A stretch of DNA of 64,000 nucleotides from Hoylesella shahii DSM 15611 = JCM 12083 (GCF_000613445.1 NZ_BAIZ01000006.1:1-64000); one strand, 5' to 3'. Counted from the stretch's first letter, positions 19,335 through 29,370 are shown. Translations and numbers: made by a program. Notes: a model not told the origin generated them from the letters alone.

Positions 19335-19504
19335 ATTGTACGCATCTCTTCTAACCTTCGTTTCCAAATTATTACTGTCCGATTAAGTTCTCCCTCATGA
19401 TACATCAACGAGTTCATAATTAAAGACTGAAGGGTAACCAAACCCTCGCTACTGCTTTTGTAATTCGAAAGAATTTCCGAAATTTGTGAATGTGTAAGCT
19501 TCAT
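19307..19504 (-). pseudogene. Truncated IS256/mutator-like transposase N-terminus
   Basis: The minus-strand frame from ATG 19504 begins MKLTHSQISEILSNYKSSSE and continues with LIMNSLMYHEGELN, resembling the first 45 or so residues of IS256-family (mutator) transposases of Bacteroidales. The rest of the transposase, including its DDE catalytic region, is missing, and the frame simply runs into the rplQ terminator. No terminal inverted repeats are visible. I read it as the stub of an old insertion. The assignment rests on remembered family resemblance over a short stretch. Confidence 0.4.
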
Positions 19505-19669
19505 TTTATTATTGTTTTTTTTTGAATAATACAAAGATAAGAAAAAATGGGCTTACACACTTTTTTAGGACAGTACCTCTTCTTTTATCTGTTGCTCATT
19601 TCCTTCCACAAAACTAAAATCGTTTTCTTTAAGCTTTGCAAGAAGTAACAGACACCTATTGGTCTGACC

Positions 19670-20943
19670 TCATCGATGAAATCCCGTCCCATATTGAAAT
19701 TCCATACCTTTTTCAAATCTTTCCTTGAAGTATTTGATTTCTCGTTGGGGAAGTCCTATATTTTCTGCCATATTCTCCCAATACTTCATGTTTCTTGTTA
19801 CGTCTATTATAATGCTTCTTGCGGTTCTTTCATCCAGCATATAAAGCTCATGGGCATTGTAAAGGCGATTGAGAGACTATCGTTTGTGTTGATATCGATA
19901 AGCAATGCTTGAAATATACCATTTGTAGGGTTCATGTCGTATGCAGGAGATAATTCCCAACCCTCCTTTCCAAGCAGGAACGAATGATTTCTAAAGTGGT
20001 CATCGGTATTACCAATACAGATATTGAAGGCAACTCGCTTGTATAGTTCTTCTAAATTAGCCTCTATATGGTTACCACCTCTTGAAATAATAAAATCCAC
20101 AATATCCAAATAGCCTTTTCCTGTTCTTTGTCCGTCGCCATCAGTGAAGCCAAGGACGGTGAGCGAAGAAGCCATGTGGATTCTCTTTTTGTCTGCTGTT
20201 CTATCAAATCTCTTAGAGAGAAGTATATCTTGACCATTCCCTGCCCTAATTATCTGTGTTTCGGCAACATTGATACCACATTCCTTAGCTATCAGATGGG
20301 CTAAATGTTCCCAGCGTGATACGTTGATGTCGTCATTGATGGAAGGAAATTTGGCAAGATAAAGATGACCGTCACTCTGCACACAAGCCTTTGGACGTGC
20401 GCCACCCATCGATGACCCAGGCTGAAAAAGCCTTTGCACCCATTTTTTTTCAGGTTCCAAATGCTTATACTCGCTTTTCTCAATCTCCTTAGCAGCTTGT
20501 AGAAGTTCGTCAACATGTATGGCAGGCGGAACGCTGTAACTAGGCGTAGAACTGATAAATGCTCCGCTATCTGGATTCTGAAAGCGGAACCCACCCATAC
20601 GCAGTTCATCTTCCACCCCTTTGAGATAGTCCCAATCTGATAAGGTATGGCTTGCTTTTCCTTCTGCCTCTAGTGAAGTACGCAAGTCTATCAGTCGTCG
20701 CCCCCATCTGTCAGGGAGTGCATCAGAAAAACAGCCGAAAATGTGGTTATCTCGGCTATATTGTACCCCAGTATAGGGGCGGAGGTCTTGCCCAAAGTCA
20801 ATTTTAGGAAAGGTTTTGAGCCAGTTTTTATCAAACTCAAAAGAAAATACATCAGAGCCTCTTAGGTATTCATGCCCAAGAGTGCCTACCTTCTCTTCCT
20901 TATCCATCCAGTCGAAAGTGGCTATCACATCTAATTTATCCAT
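19670..20943 (-). CDS. hipA: HipA-like serine/threonine kinase toxin, frame interrupted
   Basis: HipA toxins phosphorylate targets such as GltX and slow growth. The N-terminal HipA domain includes FGCFSDALPDRWGRRLID (about residues 69-86). The kinase part has the Gly-rich SSMGGARPKA (ATP loop), the lysine in LYLAKFPS, LSKRFDR, the catalytic-loop-like NICIGNTDDHFRNHSFL and the metal-binding LSPAYDMNPT. The frame breaks near the end. One missing base at the GG at 19864-19865 restores LYNAHELYMLDERTA and an end at YGTGFHR, giving 424 aa, the usual HipA length. It starts 3 bp after hipB. Toxin activity is inferred. Confidence 0.88.
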
Positions 20944-20946
20944 GCG

Positions 20947-21264
20947 TTATCTTTTTGAAGCTCGTTTCTTATTCTTAATACCTAAGTCTTGTACCATATG
21001 TCCCAGCTTATCGTCTTTAGCCAAATGGAGTATATCCTCTTCAAGCTGCAGAGCATTAAGTACTCTCATAACAACACCAAGAGAAACCGTAGGCTCTCCT
21101 TTTTCTAAACGTGAAAGAGTGAGCCTGGTACATTGCGCACGTTGTGCAACCTGATCCATTGTCAAATCCCTTCGTAATCGGGCAAGGCGGAATTGTTCTC
21201 CCACTACATTCAGTTTCTCTTGCAGTGCCCTGGTCATCCAGTTGGCTTTGGTGAATTTTGTCAT
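20947..21264 (-). CDS. hipB: HipB-like antitoxin and repressor
   Basis: This product of about 105 aa contains a helix-turn-helix of the XRE/HipB type (residues about 32-80: LTMDQVAQRAQCTRLTLSRL, then EKGEPTVSLGVVMRVLNALQ). I chose ATG 21264 (MTKFTKANWM) because the longer frame from 21285 would start inside the promoter. It should bind and neutralise HipA and repress its own promoter through the palindrome at 21268-21291. The Lys/Arg-rich tail is likely disordered. Its stop is 3 bp before the hipA start, so the two genes are co-translated. Confidence 0.88.
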   Translation of the reverse strand: MTKFTKANWMTRALQEKLNVVGEQFRLARLRRDLTMDQVAQRAQCTRLTLSRLEKGEPTVSLGVVMRVLNALQLEEDILHLAKDDKLGHMVQDLGIKNKKRASKR

Positions 21265-21267
21265 AAT

Positions 21268-21291
21268 GTATCTTTTGTAGTACAAAGATAC
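21268..21291 (-). promoter_or_regulatory. Operator palindrome and -7 box of hipBA
   Basis: The 24-bp near-palindrome GTATCTTTTGTAGTACAAAGATAC has TATC/GATA arms and lies 3 bp before the hipB start. On the minus strand it contains TATCTTTG (21290-21283), a Bacteroidales -7 box. Binding of HipB here would block RNA polymerase. The known HipB operators also have a TATCC...GGATA layout, with different spacing. Confidence 0.6.
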
Positions 21292-21548
21292 GATAAAAAG
21301 TTTAGTTTATAATACTTTATATGTTCTTCTTATATTTATTTGATAACCTTTATTTCAAAGTTAATCGAATATAAAGTTTTGCCCCACTTTATTTTACGAG
21401 GTATTAGAACCTAAGTTATCAATAAATAAAAATTCTTTAATCATTGGGTAATCTTACACCTAAAGACATATATCTACGCCAGTTCGGGCTAAGCACTCGC
21501 TTAGTAAAGTTCCAATTGCCTAGTCTTTTCAATGCGCACTGGCTATGC

Positions 21549-21690
21549 CTAGGGTTTATTCTCGAAGAAACAGTATGCAGCCCATGCAGCGCAAAGATTC
21601 ATGAGAAAATTATGTACCGAGCGATGGCGTGAATGGACAAGGTTGGCCTTGTTCTTGAGCAGGTCGTTGATGCATTATGTTATTTATCGC
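21549..21690 (-). pseudogene. C-terminal relic of an IS982-family transposase
   Basis: Reading the minus strand gives INDLLKNKANLVHSRHRSVH, then NFLMNLCAAWAAYCFFENKP and a stop at 21551-21549. The HSRHRS motif followed by a hydrophobic end with a ..KP terminus is the C-terminus of IS982-type transposases. Upstream the frame is broken by stops (about 21690 onward), so only about 45 residues remain. The downstream flank to about 21440 may be the old element end. The family call is from memory of the motif. Confidence 0.55.
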
Positions 21691-22138
21691 TTGCACGGCA
21701 TCTTATTATCCCCATACTGTCGTAAGGCTATTATTTAAAATAATGCGCTCGTTGAGTTGTTGTAGAGGGGAATTCTGCCCCAACATCCTTGCTTACGTTT
21801 TTCAATTCGATTGTTAATGGTGGTAATATAATTTTACAAAACGCGCTCTCCAAGTCAACCCCTTCTAGCGAAAACAGCGGTTAAAAAGCATGCTTTTAGC
21901 AGCATTTTTTAGCCTTCGGTATTTTATTTTACATCGTTTTTTGGTTAAAAATCGGCATTTAGCACCATTTTGCCTTTCTATTTGGTGAAAGAAGCTCCAA
22001 TTTTCACCGCCCTAAAAACGCTTTTAGTAGCCAAAAAGCCGTTTTTTAAGCCCTTTTTCACCCCTCAAAAGAGTCGTTTTCTATGGTTTTAGTGGCTATA
22101 TACTTTTCCATTATTCGCGAAAAGCAGCATTTAGGTTT

Positions 22139-22248
22139 GCGTTTTGCACCATTTTACCTTGCGTTTAGCAACAAAACACCTTGCGTTTTGCTGCTAAACG
22201 CAAGGTGTTTTGCTGCATATTGCGCTGCGTTTTGGTGCAAATTGCACG
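22139..22248. repeat. Tandem array of five 22-bp units (copy A)
   Basis: Units start at 22139, 22161, 22183, 22205 and 22227, for example GCGTTTTGCACCATTTTACC and GCGTTTAGCAACAAAACACC followed by TT. The third and later units are partly in inverted orientation. The same 22-bp period occurs at 46532-46663. Confidence 0.8.
22172..22212. repeat. Perfect 17-bp inverted repeat inside the array
   Basis: CAAAACACCTTGCGTTT (22172-22188) and AAACGCAAGGTGTTTTG (22196-22212) are exact inverted repeats around TGCTGCT. The DNA could extrude a cruciform, or a transcript could fold into a hairpin. There is no T-run. Confidence 0.85.
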
Positions 22249-22765
22249 GTTTTTAGCAGTAAATTGGCGTGAAATTGGTGTAAATTGTGGTTTTTATAGC
22301 CGAAAACGCATTTTTCTAGTGTTCACTTGGTTTGCGTATTTTCAAGCCAACAAACCCTCGCGAGAATCGATTTTTTGCGACCGATTGGGAACTTGGTGAA
22401 TAAAAAGGCACTCATAATGTTAAAATTATTGCGAAATATTTTACAATCTATACCTCAAGGCCATCTTCCAAACGTTGAACGTAATGAAGCGAAAGGCGAA
22501 AAAACGCAGCACAACCAATTAGCCCGAGAAACATTTGTCTACAAAAGTGCCGTAACGCGTTGCACAAACCTTCTAAGAAATGGCTTAAAGTTCAGCATAG
22601 TGTACTAGCAACCACGCTTAGGGCTGTGCCTTTTGCTGTTATAAGCTAAACCATTTCACTACGATGCTTGCCACATTGGTTTTACGCCAGTGTGCCTTTT
22701 GGCATAGGTTAGCAAGTAAGTTCATAGGCTATCGCATGACAAAAGGCCCAACAGGCAGCTAATTA

Positions 22766-23854
22766 TCAGCGCAGCACCTTTTTAAGTTTCTTTTTATAAG
22801 CATTAGCGTAGATAATACAACCGATGTCGTTGGGGTGAGTGGCCTCGATCATGGCATCCTCGGTCATCTTGATGTCTTTGCTTTTCATTAAGAACAGATT
22901 TTTTACCCCCTCTTTTTGCAGCAGTTTCACAATATGGCACAGCGCCTTATTAGCCTTTCGCAGTTGGTCTTCGGCATGCGGATGAAAAGCCCTATCGGCC
23001 TGCAAATAACTTTCAGAGATGATGATGGGCGCATTGCTACGTTGCCTTATCTGTGTAACACCATATCTAATGCGTGTAGCAATTTCGTTGGCCGTTAACC
23101 GATAGCTATTAGGAATGGGGTCGATAACAAAGCATCTAGCGTCTATTTCGCAAATAGCATCAAACACTTCGGGTTCCATTAGGCACGACCCACTGAAGCC
23201 CAGGTTCACGATATTTAGTCCTGTTATACGCTTTAGCGTATTGGTCCAAGTAAGACCAGGTCGCGAGGGCGAAGCCCCTTGTACGATAGACGAGCCATAA
23301 ATAACAACAGGTTTGTCTGTACTTGTAGGCACAAAGCTAAAGTGTGCTTTCTTGTCGCATCCAATTTTTAGCGAAGTAACCGTGCTGTAAGGTGGCAAAA
23401 ACAGTTCGTAAACACCTGTGTTTGTCTCTAGGTCTCTAAAAGTAAAGGTGATGGTGTCTTTCCAGTTCCATTGCATGTGGTTGCCAATCCAGTGCGTTTT
23501 ACCCCTTTTGTTGGTGGCATATAGGTCAACCCCTGCTTGGTTTAATCGTGCCATGTTCACCATTTGCGCCCCTGGTTCGATGGTATATTTAATTTGCAGG
23601 TTGCGTGTGTTGGTGATAAACATGATAGACAGTCCTGCAGCATTCTTAGAGAAGTTGCGCACCTTTTCGGGCATATTGCGTTGCAACCTTTCGGGCATGC
23701 GGGCATAAGAGGCTTTTGTCTCTTCGTTCCATGCTCTGCCATTGATGCAGCTTGGGGAGGCTTCCATGGGGTTATACCATGTAAAAGATTGGGCGTGCGC
23801 TTGCAGAGTAAGGCCAATCAGCAGGCAGAATGTGGCTTGGATAAGTTTCAGCAT
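22766..23854 (-). CDS. Secreted SGNH/GDSL hydrolase with N-terminal GxDLY domain
   Basis: The 362-aa product starts at ATG 23854, which gives a clean signal peptide (MLKLIQATFCLLIGLTLQAHA, cut before QSFTW); an upstream ATG at 23911 would only add a hydrophilic extension. An N-terminal beta-rich domain carries the GVDLY motif (about 108-112). The SGNH esterase domain has YGSSIVQG (nucleophile Ser189), NLGFSGS and the catalytic THPND near the C-terminus (His340). Such enzymes act as carbohydrate or lipid esterases in the periplasm. It lies after the susCD pair on the same strand, beyond a terminator, so it may have its own promoter. The substrate cannot be told. Confidence 0.85.
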   Translation of the reverse strand: MLKLIQATFCLLIGLTLQAHAQSFTWYNPMEASPSCINGRAWNEETKASYARMPERLQRNMPEKVRNFSKNAAGLSIMFITNTRNLQIKYTIEPGAQMVNMARLNQAGVDLYATNKRGKTHWIGNHMQWNWKDTITFTFRDLETNTGVYELFLPPYSTVTSLKIGCDKKAHFSFVPTSTDKPVVIYGSSIVQGASPSRPGLTWTNTLKRITGLNIVNLGFSGSCLMEPEVFDAICEIDARCFVIDPIPNSYRLTANEIATRIRYGVTQIRQRSNAPIIISESYLQADRAFHPHAEDQLRKANKALCHIVKLLQKEGVKNLFLMKSKDIKMTEDAMIEATHPNDIGCIIYANAYKKKLKKVLR

Positions 23855-23924
23855 ACCTTTAAGTTGTGTTGATATCGTTAATTTAGATGCGGTTTTTGAG
23901 GTTGCGTGCAACCATTTAGTATTG

Positions 23925-23932
23925 CAAATTTA
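23925..23932 (-). promoter_or_regulatory. Putative -7 box of the SGNH hydrolase gene
   Basis: On the minus strand, TAAATTTG at 23932-23925 fits TAnnTTTG and lies 70 bp before the chosen start. The nearest TTG upstream is 24 bp away, which is wider than usual. Confidence 0.35.
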
Positions 23933-24023
23933 CAACAACTATTTGTAAAAGTTGCGCAACGCACGAATAATTATTGAGCCTACGCGTGCAAACCCATAAG
24001 GCACATGGTCGAAATATGGGCGT

Positions 24024-24069
24024 AAAAAAAAGCGAGCGAAACCGGGGTTAGCCTTTGTTTCGCTCGCTT
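24024..24069 (-). terminator. Intrinsic terminator of the susCD operon
   Basis: AAGCGAGCGAAAC (24030-24042) and GTTTCGCTCGCTT (24057-24069) form a perfect 13-bp stem. On the minus strand it is followed by a run of eight Us (24031-24024). It lies 55 bp beyond the susD stop. Confidence 0.92.
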
Positions 24070-24123
24070 ATTGGTTTTACGCAGCCGATGTGTACAAAGC
24101 ATTTAACACATCAGGCATGGAGT

Positions 24124-25887
24124 TTATTCCCAGTTGGGGTTTTGTGTTAGGGCCTTGTTAAGCACCAATTCTTGCTTAGGCAGTGGATAGAGGAAACGGC
24201 GGTCGTTGGCTTTCCATTTTCTACCAGCGTCGTCGAGTTGCTTAGCAGCCTTGTATTGATACAAGTAAGTAGCGCCATTGTAGCTCACGGTTGGGCGTCC
24301 GTTTTGTCCGTCGAACGTACCAGCGGGGAATTCGCTAACAGACAGCGGAGTAATCTTAATGCCCAGCATCGTTTTGGGGTTCTCCATCAGTTTCATAGCG
24401 TTCCATCGTTTCAAGTCGTCTAGTCTAAAACCTTCGGCCACAAGTTCGATGCGTCGTTCGCGTCTAATCTCGTAAATAAGGTTAGAGAGCGAGTAGCCAT
24501 AGTTAATGGGTTTGGCATCGGCAACGGGCGAAGTGGTTAGGTGAGGCATACCCACGCGGTCGCGCAGTTTATTGATGGTTTTATCCAGCACGTCTTGAGT
24601 GCAAGTGCCCAGTTCGGCGTTAGCTTCGGCGTTGATGAGCAGCACTTCGGCATAGCGATATACAAACCAGTCGAATGTAGAGTTGCGCGCTTCTTGTTGC
24701 ACGGTGTTGGCGTGGTGGAACTTCACGCAGTCGTATCCCGTTACACTTTTGCTTGCCCCCACGCGGTTAGCTGGTTCGTTCAGTATGCGTTCACCATTTC
24801 TCACATAGTAGGGTTTGTGGTTGTTGTCTACAATTTGATATAGACGCGGGTCGCGGTTGGTAATTTCCTTCTCCAGGTTATCATCTCCAGCATAGCCCGA
24901 GCCTGTGTTATAGATGGGCGTGCCATCCTTCATAAGGAACGATTCCACGAAGTCTTTCGACAATCCCATGCCACCATTTTGCACCTGTCTGCCCAGTTCG
25001 TGCGTTAGCACCGAAGGTTCGTAGAATCTAGCAAGGATGCATTCTTTATTGGCCGAGAGGTCTTCTTGCGTAAATTGGTTAGAGTAATACAAGGGATAAC
25101 CGCTGAAAGGCATTTGGTCGCAACCAGCATCCGAGCCTTTAACGATTTCGAATTTGCCCGAGTTCATCAGCGTGTCGGTTTGTGCCACAGCTTCTTTGAG
25201 CAGTGCGTTAGCCGAGAGAGCGCCAGTTCCAGTTTGGTTATGATATTTTTTATACGTACCAAAATGTAGGCAAACGCGTGCCAATTGCGTGCGTGCGGCC
25301 TCTTTGTTTAAGCGTCCCGATTCGGCCAAAGCCTTTTCGGGTAGCCATTTAATGGCATATTTAAAGTCGTCTATCACCTTTGCAATCACCACATCTTGCG
25401 GGTCGCGAGCTTTGTATAGTTGTTCGGTGTCGTCGGTTTGCAAGTCTTTGTCGTAGAAAGGCACGTCTCCAAACATTTTTACTTTGCTGAAATAGAGCAA
25501 GCCTCTAAAGAACCTCACTTCGGCCACATACTTATTAATTTCGCTTTCGCTACCTTGTGCAGTTTGGTAACGAGAGAGGAAATAGTTGCACGATCTAATG
25601 TTTCCCCAGTCCCATCCATTGTTTCCCGAAGCCTCGGTGGGCACGGTCATTTCGTCAAAGAGATACGAGCTGTAGTTAGACGTAACGAAGTTGTCGCTAG
25701 TATTGTCTAGCGTAGCCGAGGGGCTGCTGAGCAATCCATAAAGTCCGTTGGCATAAAGTTTGAGGTCTTTGGAAGATTTCCAGTAGCTTTGGTCGGTAAA
25801 CGAGTCGAGTGGAGACAAGTCTGTATAATCACACGCAGCAGCCATTCCAGCGAATAGGGCCAGTGCGATATAATTTTTAAATTTCAT
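24124..25887 (-). CDS. SusD/RagB-family surface glycan-binding lipoprotein
   Basis: SusD proteins form the lid of a SusC barrel and capture glycans or peptides at the cell surface. The 587-aa product starts with a lipoprotein signal (MKFKNYIALALFAGMAAACD) whose lipobox cysteine is about residue 19. The TPR-containing SusD fold is recognisable from EVRFFRGLLYFSKVKMFGDV, FDWFVYRYAEVLLINAEA and YEIRRERRIELVAEGFRLDD. The frame is intact. It lies 28 bp after the corrected end of susC, the usual susC-susD order, and ends before a strong terminator. Confidence 0.93.
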   Translation of the reverse strand: MKFKNYIALALFAGMAAACDYTDLSPLDSFTDQSYWKSSKDLKLYANGLYGLLSSPSATLDNTSDNFVTSNYSSYLFDEMTVPTEASGNNGWDWGNIRSCNYFLSRYQTAQGSESEINKYVAEVRFFRGLLYFSKVKMFGDVPFYDKDLQTDDTEQLYKARDPQDVVIAKVIDDFKYAIKWLPEKALAESGRLNKEAARTQLARVCLHFGTYKKYHNQTGTGALSANALLKEAVAQTDTLMNSGKFEIVKGSDAGCDQMPFSGYPLYYSNQFTQEDLSANKECILARFYEPSVLTHELGRQVQNGGMGLSKDFVESFLMKDGTPIYNTGSGYAGDDNLEKEITNRDPRLYQIVDNNHKPYYVRNGERILNEPANRVGASKSVTGYDCVKFHHANTVQQEARNSTFDWFVYRYAEVLLINAEANAELGTCTQDVLDKTINKLRDRVGMPHLTTSPVADAKPINYGYSLSNLIYEIRRERRIELVAEGFRLDDLKRWNAMKLMENPKTMLGIKITPLSVSEFPAGTFDGQNGRPTVSYNGATYLYQYKAAKQLDDAGRKWKANDRRFLYPLPKQELVLNKALTQNPNWE

Positions 25888-25915
25888 AATCATTGTTGTT
25901 TGTGATGGTTACACA

Positions 25916-28900
25916 TCAGAAAGTTAAATTCAAACCTACAGCAATTTTCTTGTTAATGGGGTAGGTCATGTTGTTTAAGGTCTCTGGGTCGAATGCTTGA
26001 TGAGCGAAGTAAAGGTGAGAAGGTTTTCACCTGTTACATACACTCTTAGTCGCGACACGCCAATTTTGTCGAGAATGTTTCTTGGTATTGTGTAGCCCAG
26101 GGTTACATTCTTGAGTCGGCAGTAGCTAGCGTTTTGCAGATAGCGTGTGCTCGTGTTACGGTTACCGCCATTAGCCCATCCCAGACGTGGGAAGAAGGCG
26201 TTGGTGTTTTCGGGTGTCCAGTAGTCGAGCGAAGTGGTAAGTGGCGTTTGCCATTCGTTGGTGAAGCCCCAGTAAGCAGCCGAGCCATTGCCAGGGAACC
26301 AGTCGCGTTTACCAATACCTTGCCAGAACATTTCAAAGTCGATGCCTTTATATTCCAGTCCGGCAGTGATACCGAATGCAAATCGAGGCGTTGAGTTACC
26401 AATAATTTTTCTGTCTCCAGGGTTAGCCAGGGTGTTGTCGCCAATGTCAATTTTGTTATTACCGTCAAGGTCTTCAAAACGCACGTCACCAGCAGTCCAT
26501 TTACCGCCATAGAGGTAAGATTGGTTAGCGTGTGCATTAGCCTCTTGTTCGGTTTGGAACAAGCCATTAGATACATATCCCCATATTTCGTTCATTTTAC
26601 GTCCAACGTAATATTGGCTAATCAGTCCAGTGGGGTTATTAAATTTGGTGATGGTAGACTGATAGTCTGACAATACACCCTTTACGTGATAAGACAAGCC
26701 ATTGGCCAATCTGTCGTTCCATTCCAAAGAAAGTTCCCATCCCACTGTTTTCAAGTTAGCTGCATTTTGGCGTGGCACACTAGCTCCGAGTACTGCGGGC
26801 AGCACTTCGCCATCGGTAAGCATGTCTTTGGTGTTGCGACGATACCAGTCGAACGAAGCACTAAGGCGGTTGCGCAGGAATGCAGCATCAAAGCCAAAGT
26901 CTATTTGGTTAACCGTTTCCCAGGTAAACGACGAGCTAACCAGTCCAGGAGCATACACAGCCACGGGGCGTCCGCCACCCAGCAAAGCACCATATTTGGT
27001 GTTGATGCCATAAGTAGCGAGGTAGGGGAAGTTGCCATTAACGGCTTGGTTACCCAGCGAACCATAAGAAACGCGTACCTTCATGTTGTCCCACCACGAT
27101 TTAACGCCTTCGAAGAATTTCTCTTCAGACAAGCGCCAAGCGGCCGAGATAGAGGGGAAGAACTGGTAGCGATGTCCCTTTTTAAACTTCGACGAGCCAT
27201 CGTAACGGCCGTTGAGTTCAAGCAAGTATCTACCTTTGTAGTCGTAGTTAAATCTAGCGAAAGTGCCGTTTACAGCCCATTGTCCCATGTTACCGTCGAT
27301 GGCCATATCGCCGATGGCTTGGTTGATGGCAGGATTTTCGGGGTCGATGAGGTCTTTACGTCCTGCGTAATAGTATTGTGTGCGTTTTTTTTCTTGGTTA
27401 TAGCCCACCATAAACTTCATGTTATGGTCGTTGTTGCCCAATGAGAGATTGTATTCGGCAAAGGCATTAAACGAAGAGTAGTAATCGTCGCTGTTAGATC
27501 GGGTAACACTGCTGGGGTTGGTCCAGGGGTAATAGTTTTCTGTTCCAGGTACAGCTGTATAGTCGTAGAAGTTGCGAACGTGTTGAGTAGAAGCCCATCC
27601 ATAGTAGTTCCAGGTGTAGTCGGCATTCACAATAAGTCCCTTAATGGGGGTGAGTTTCACGCCAGCCGTCATCCAAAGGTCGTTTTGGCGATAGCGAGCG
27701 TTACCGCCTTGCGCCTGAATAGCCACGGGGTTGGTAAAGTTTCCTTGACCAGCATAATGTCCGTCGGGGTGTTTAACGGGCATCAGCGGACTAAGGTCGG
27801 ATTTCATCATACCGCTATAAGCCGACAAACCCGAGTAGGCAGTGTTGTTCATTGCAGTTGTACCACCAGTGGGGTGCATCTCGGTTGTATACGTATGCGC
27901 AATCTTAGCCGATACTTCCATCCAAGGAGTAAGCTCAGAGGTGACGTTGATGTTGGCGTTGTACTTATTGTATTTTCATCGGTGGCCTTCAAGATACCGC
28001 CTTGGTTGTTAGACCCCAGCGACACATAGTAGCGCGTTTTTTGGCTACCGCCACTAATGCTAGCGTTATAAATCTGCGAGAACGAAGTTTTATACAATTC
28101 GTTCCACCAGTCGGTGTTTCCGTTATAGCCATATTTAAAGGCGCTATAAGATTTGTCGAAGAACACAGGTTGGTCGTAGGTGCCGTTAACATATTTCTCT
28201 GTATACTCGTAAACCAGAGGGTTAAAGTAGTGTCCGCTACCGCCACTGTTTTGATAAGCAATGTCAATCATCTTGAGATAGTCAAGCGAATTAACGTTGT
28301 GCATTTCTACAGCAGGACTCTGCCAGTATCCCGAAGCCGAGAATTGAACCGTTGGTCGCGAGTTGAGTTTACCCTTTTTGGTGGTGATAAGAATAACACC
28401 ATAAGCAGCTCTAGCACCATAGATGGCAGCCGAGGCCGCGTCTTTGAGCACCGAAATCGACTCGATGTCGTCGGGGTTCACCAAGTTGGCATCCATTTGC
28501 ACGTTGTCTACCAGCACCAGTGGTTCGCCACCATTGAGCGAAGTGGTACCACGCACGTTGAAAGAAGCACCAGCACCAGGAGCGCCACCGTGTCCCATGG
28601 ATACGTTAAGGTTGGGCACAACACCTTGCAAACCTTGTCCGATGTTGCTGATGGGTCGGTTTTCCAGCACACTGCCATTCACCGATGCCACAGCACCTGT
28701 AAGGTTGGCTTTCTTTTGTGTGCCATAACCCACTACAACCACCTCGTTGAGGTCGTTCACACTGCTTTGCAACACCACCTGCATGCCTTCTTGCGCCTTC
28801 ACCGTTTGGGGCTTAAAGCCCGTGTACGAGAATGTGAGCAACGAGCCGGGAGCAGCATTCACCGAGAAATTTCCATCGATGTCTGTCACCGTTCCGTTAC

Positions 28901-29117
28901 CTCCGCCAGACACTTTCACCGTAACACCGGTGAGCGGTTCGCCAGAATCGCTGGTTACTGAGCCTTTAATTAGCCCAACTGGTCTAGTTTGTTGAATTAC
29001 GTTTTTTTGTGCTCCTACCGCAGTAACGGGCAAAAGCATCATGCCACATACAAATGTGGTGCTTCGCAATAGATGGTAAAGACGCATCTGTTGCACTTCG
29101 CAGATCAATTTTCTCAT
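25916..29117 (-). CDS. SusC/RagA-family TonB-dependent receptor, frame interrupted twice
   Basis: SusC receptors are outer-membrane barrels that import nutrients using TonB energy. The start at 29117 (or 29087, MRLYHLLRSTTF) gives a signal peptide ending near VGAQ. Then come a carboxypeptidase-like domain (GLIKGSVTSDSGEPLTGVTV), the TonB-box/linker VVVVGYGTQKKANLTGAV, a plug domain (IESISVLKDAASAAIYGARA) and the barrel. The frame breaks at the TT at 27968-27969 and again at the AA at 26007-26008. One missing base at each restores NKYNANINVTSELTPWMEV and a C-terminus FDPETLNNMTYPINKKIAVG ending LNLTF, for 1067 aa. Without the second correction the terminal beta-strand would be lost. Confidence 0.9.
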
Positions 29118-29172
29118 GTTTATATAAGTCAAAATGTTTATAGTTCTTGGGCTTGATTGTTTTTTGCGACTG

Positions 29173-29201
29173 CAAAGATAAACGATTATTTTTTTAAACA
29201 A
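29173..29201 (-). promoter_or_regulatory. Promoter of susCD
   Basis: On the minus strand, TTG at 29201-29199 is followed after 18 bp by TATCTTTG (29180-29173), close to the Bacteroidales consensus. It lies 56 bp before the ATG at 29117. Confidence 0.6.
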
Positions 29202-29338
29202 GCATTTCTTAGTTCATAAAATTCTGTAAAATTTAGACGTGCTAACACTAGTTTACTTGGCTTTTTCTTTATTTTAAACACAGTATTCTCTGAATTTTTG
29301 CCCTTGCAATGAGGTTAAAACGAAAGCATAACGAAGAA

Positions 29339-29370
29339 TTTGGTTAGGAATATTAAAAATATTAACTTTG
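29339..29370 (+). promoter_or_regulatory. Promoter of the oxidoreductase gene
   Basis: TTTG (29339-29342), a 20-bp spacer, then TAACTTTG (29363-29370): a full Bacteroidales promoter match, 31 bp before the ATG. Confidence 0.7.

Larger units (their letters stand above)
21833..22440. repeat. Repeat-rich intergenic element, copy A
   Basis: This A/T-rich stretch resembles 46223-46800 in layout. Both share TTTACAAAAC at the left, the 14-mer TAGCGAAAACAGCG (21866-21879 and 46259-46272), then degenerate GCATTTAGCACCATTT-like units, a 22-bp tandem array, and about 100 bp later the 15-mer AACCCTCGCGAGAAT (22353-22367 and 46745-46759). The intervening sequence is diverged. No coding frame is shared, so this is a dispersed non-coding repeat family. 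Confidence 0.7.
21292..22765. other. 1.5-kb accessory region without intact genes
   Basis: The stretch between hipB and the SGNH esterase gene has no credible full gene. It holds an IS982-like transposase relic (21549-21690), a repeat-rich element (about 21833-22440) with 22-bp tandem units, and low-complexity A/T-rich sequence. Short open frames at 22181-22608 run through the repeats and look accidental. Confidence 0.7.

Noticed and set aside
22181..22608. Short frames through the repeat element
   Set aside because: They read through the 22-bp repeats and are not conserved in the second copy of the element.
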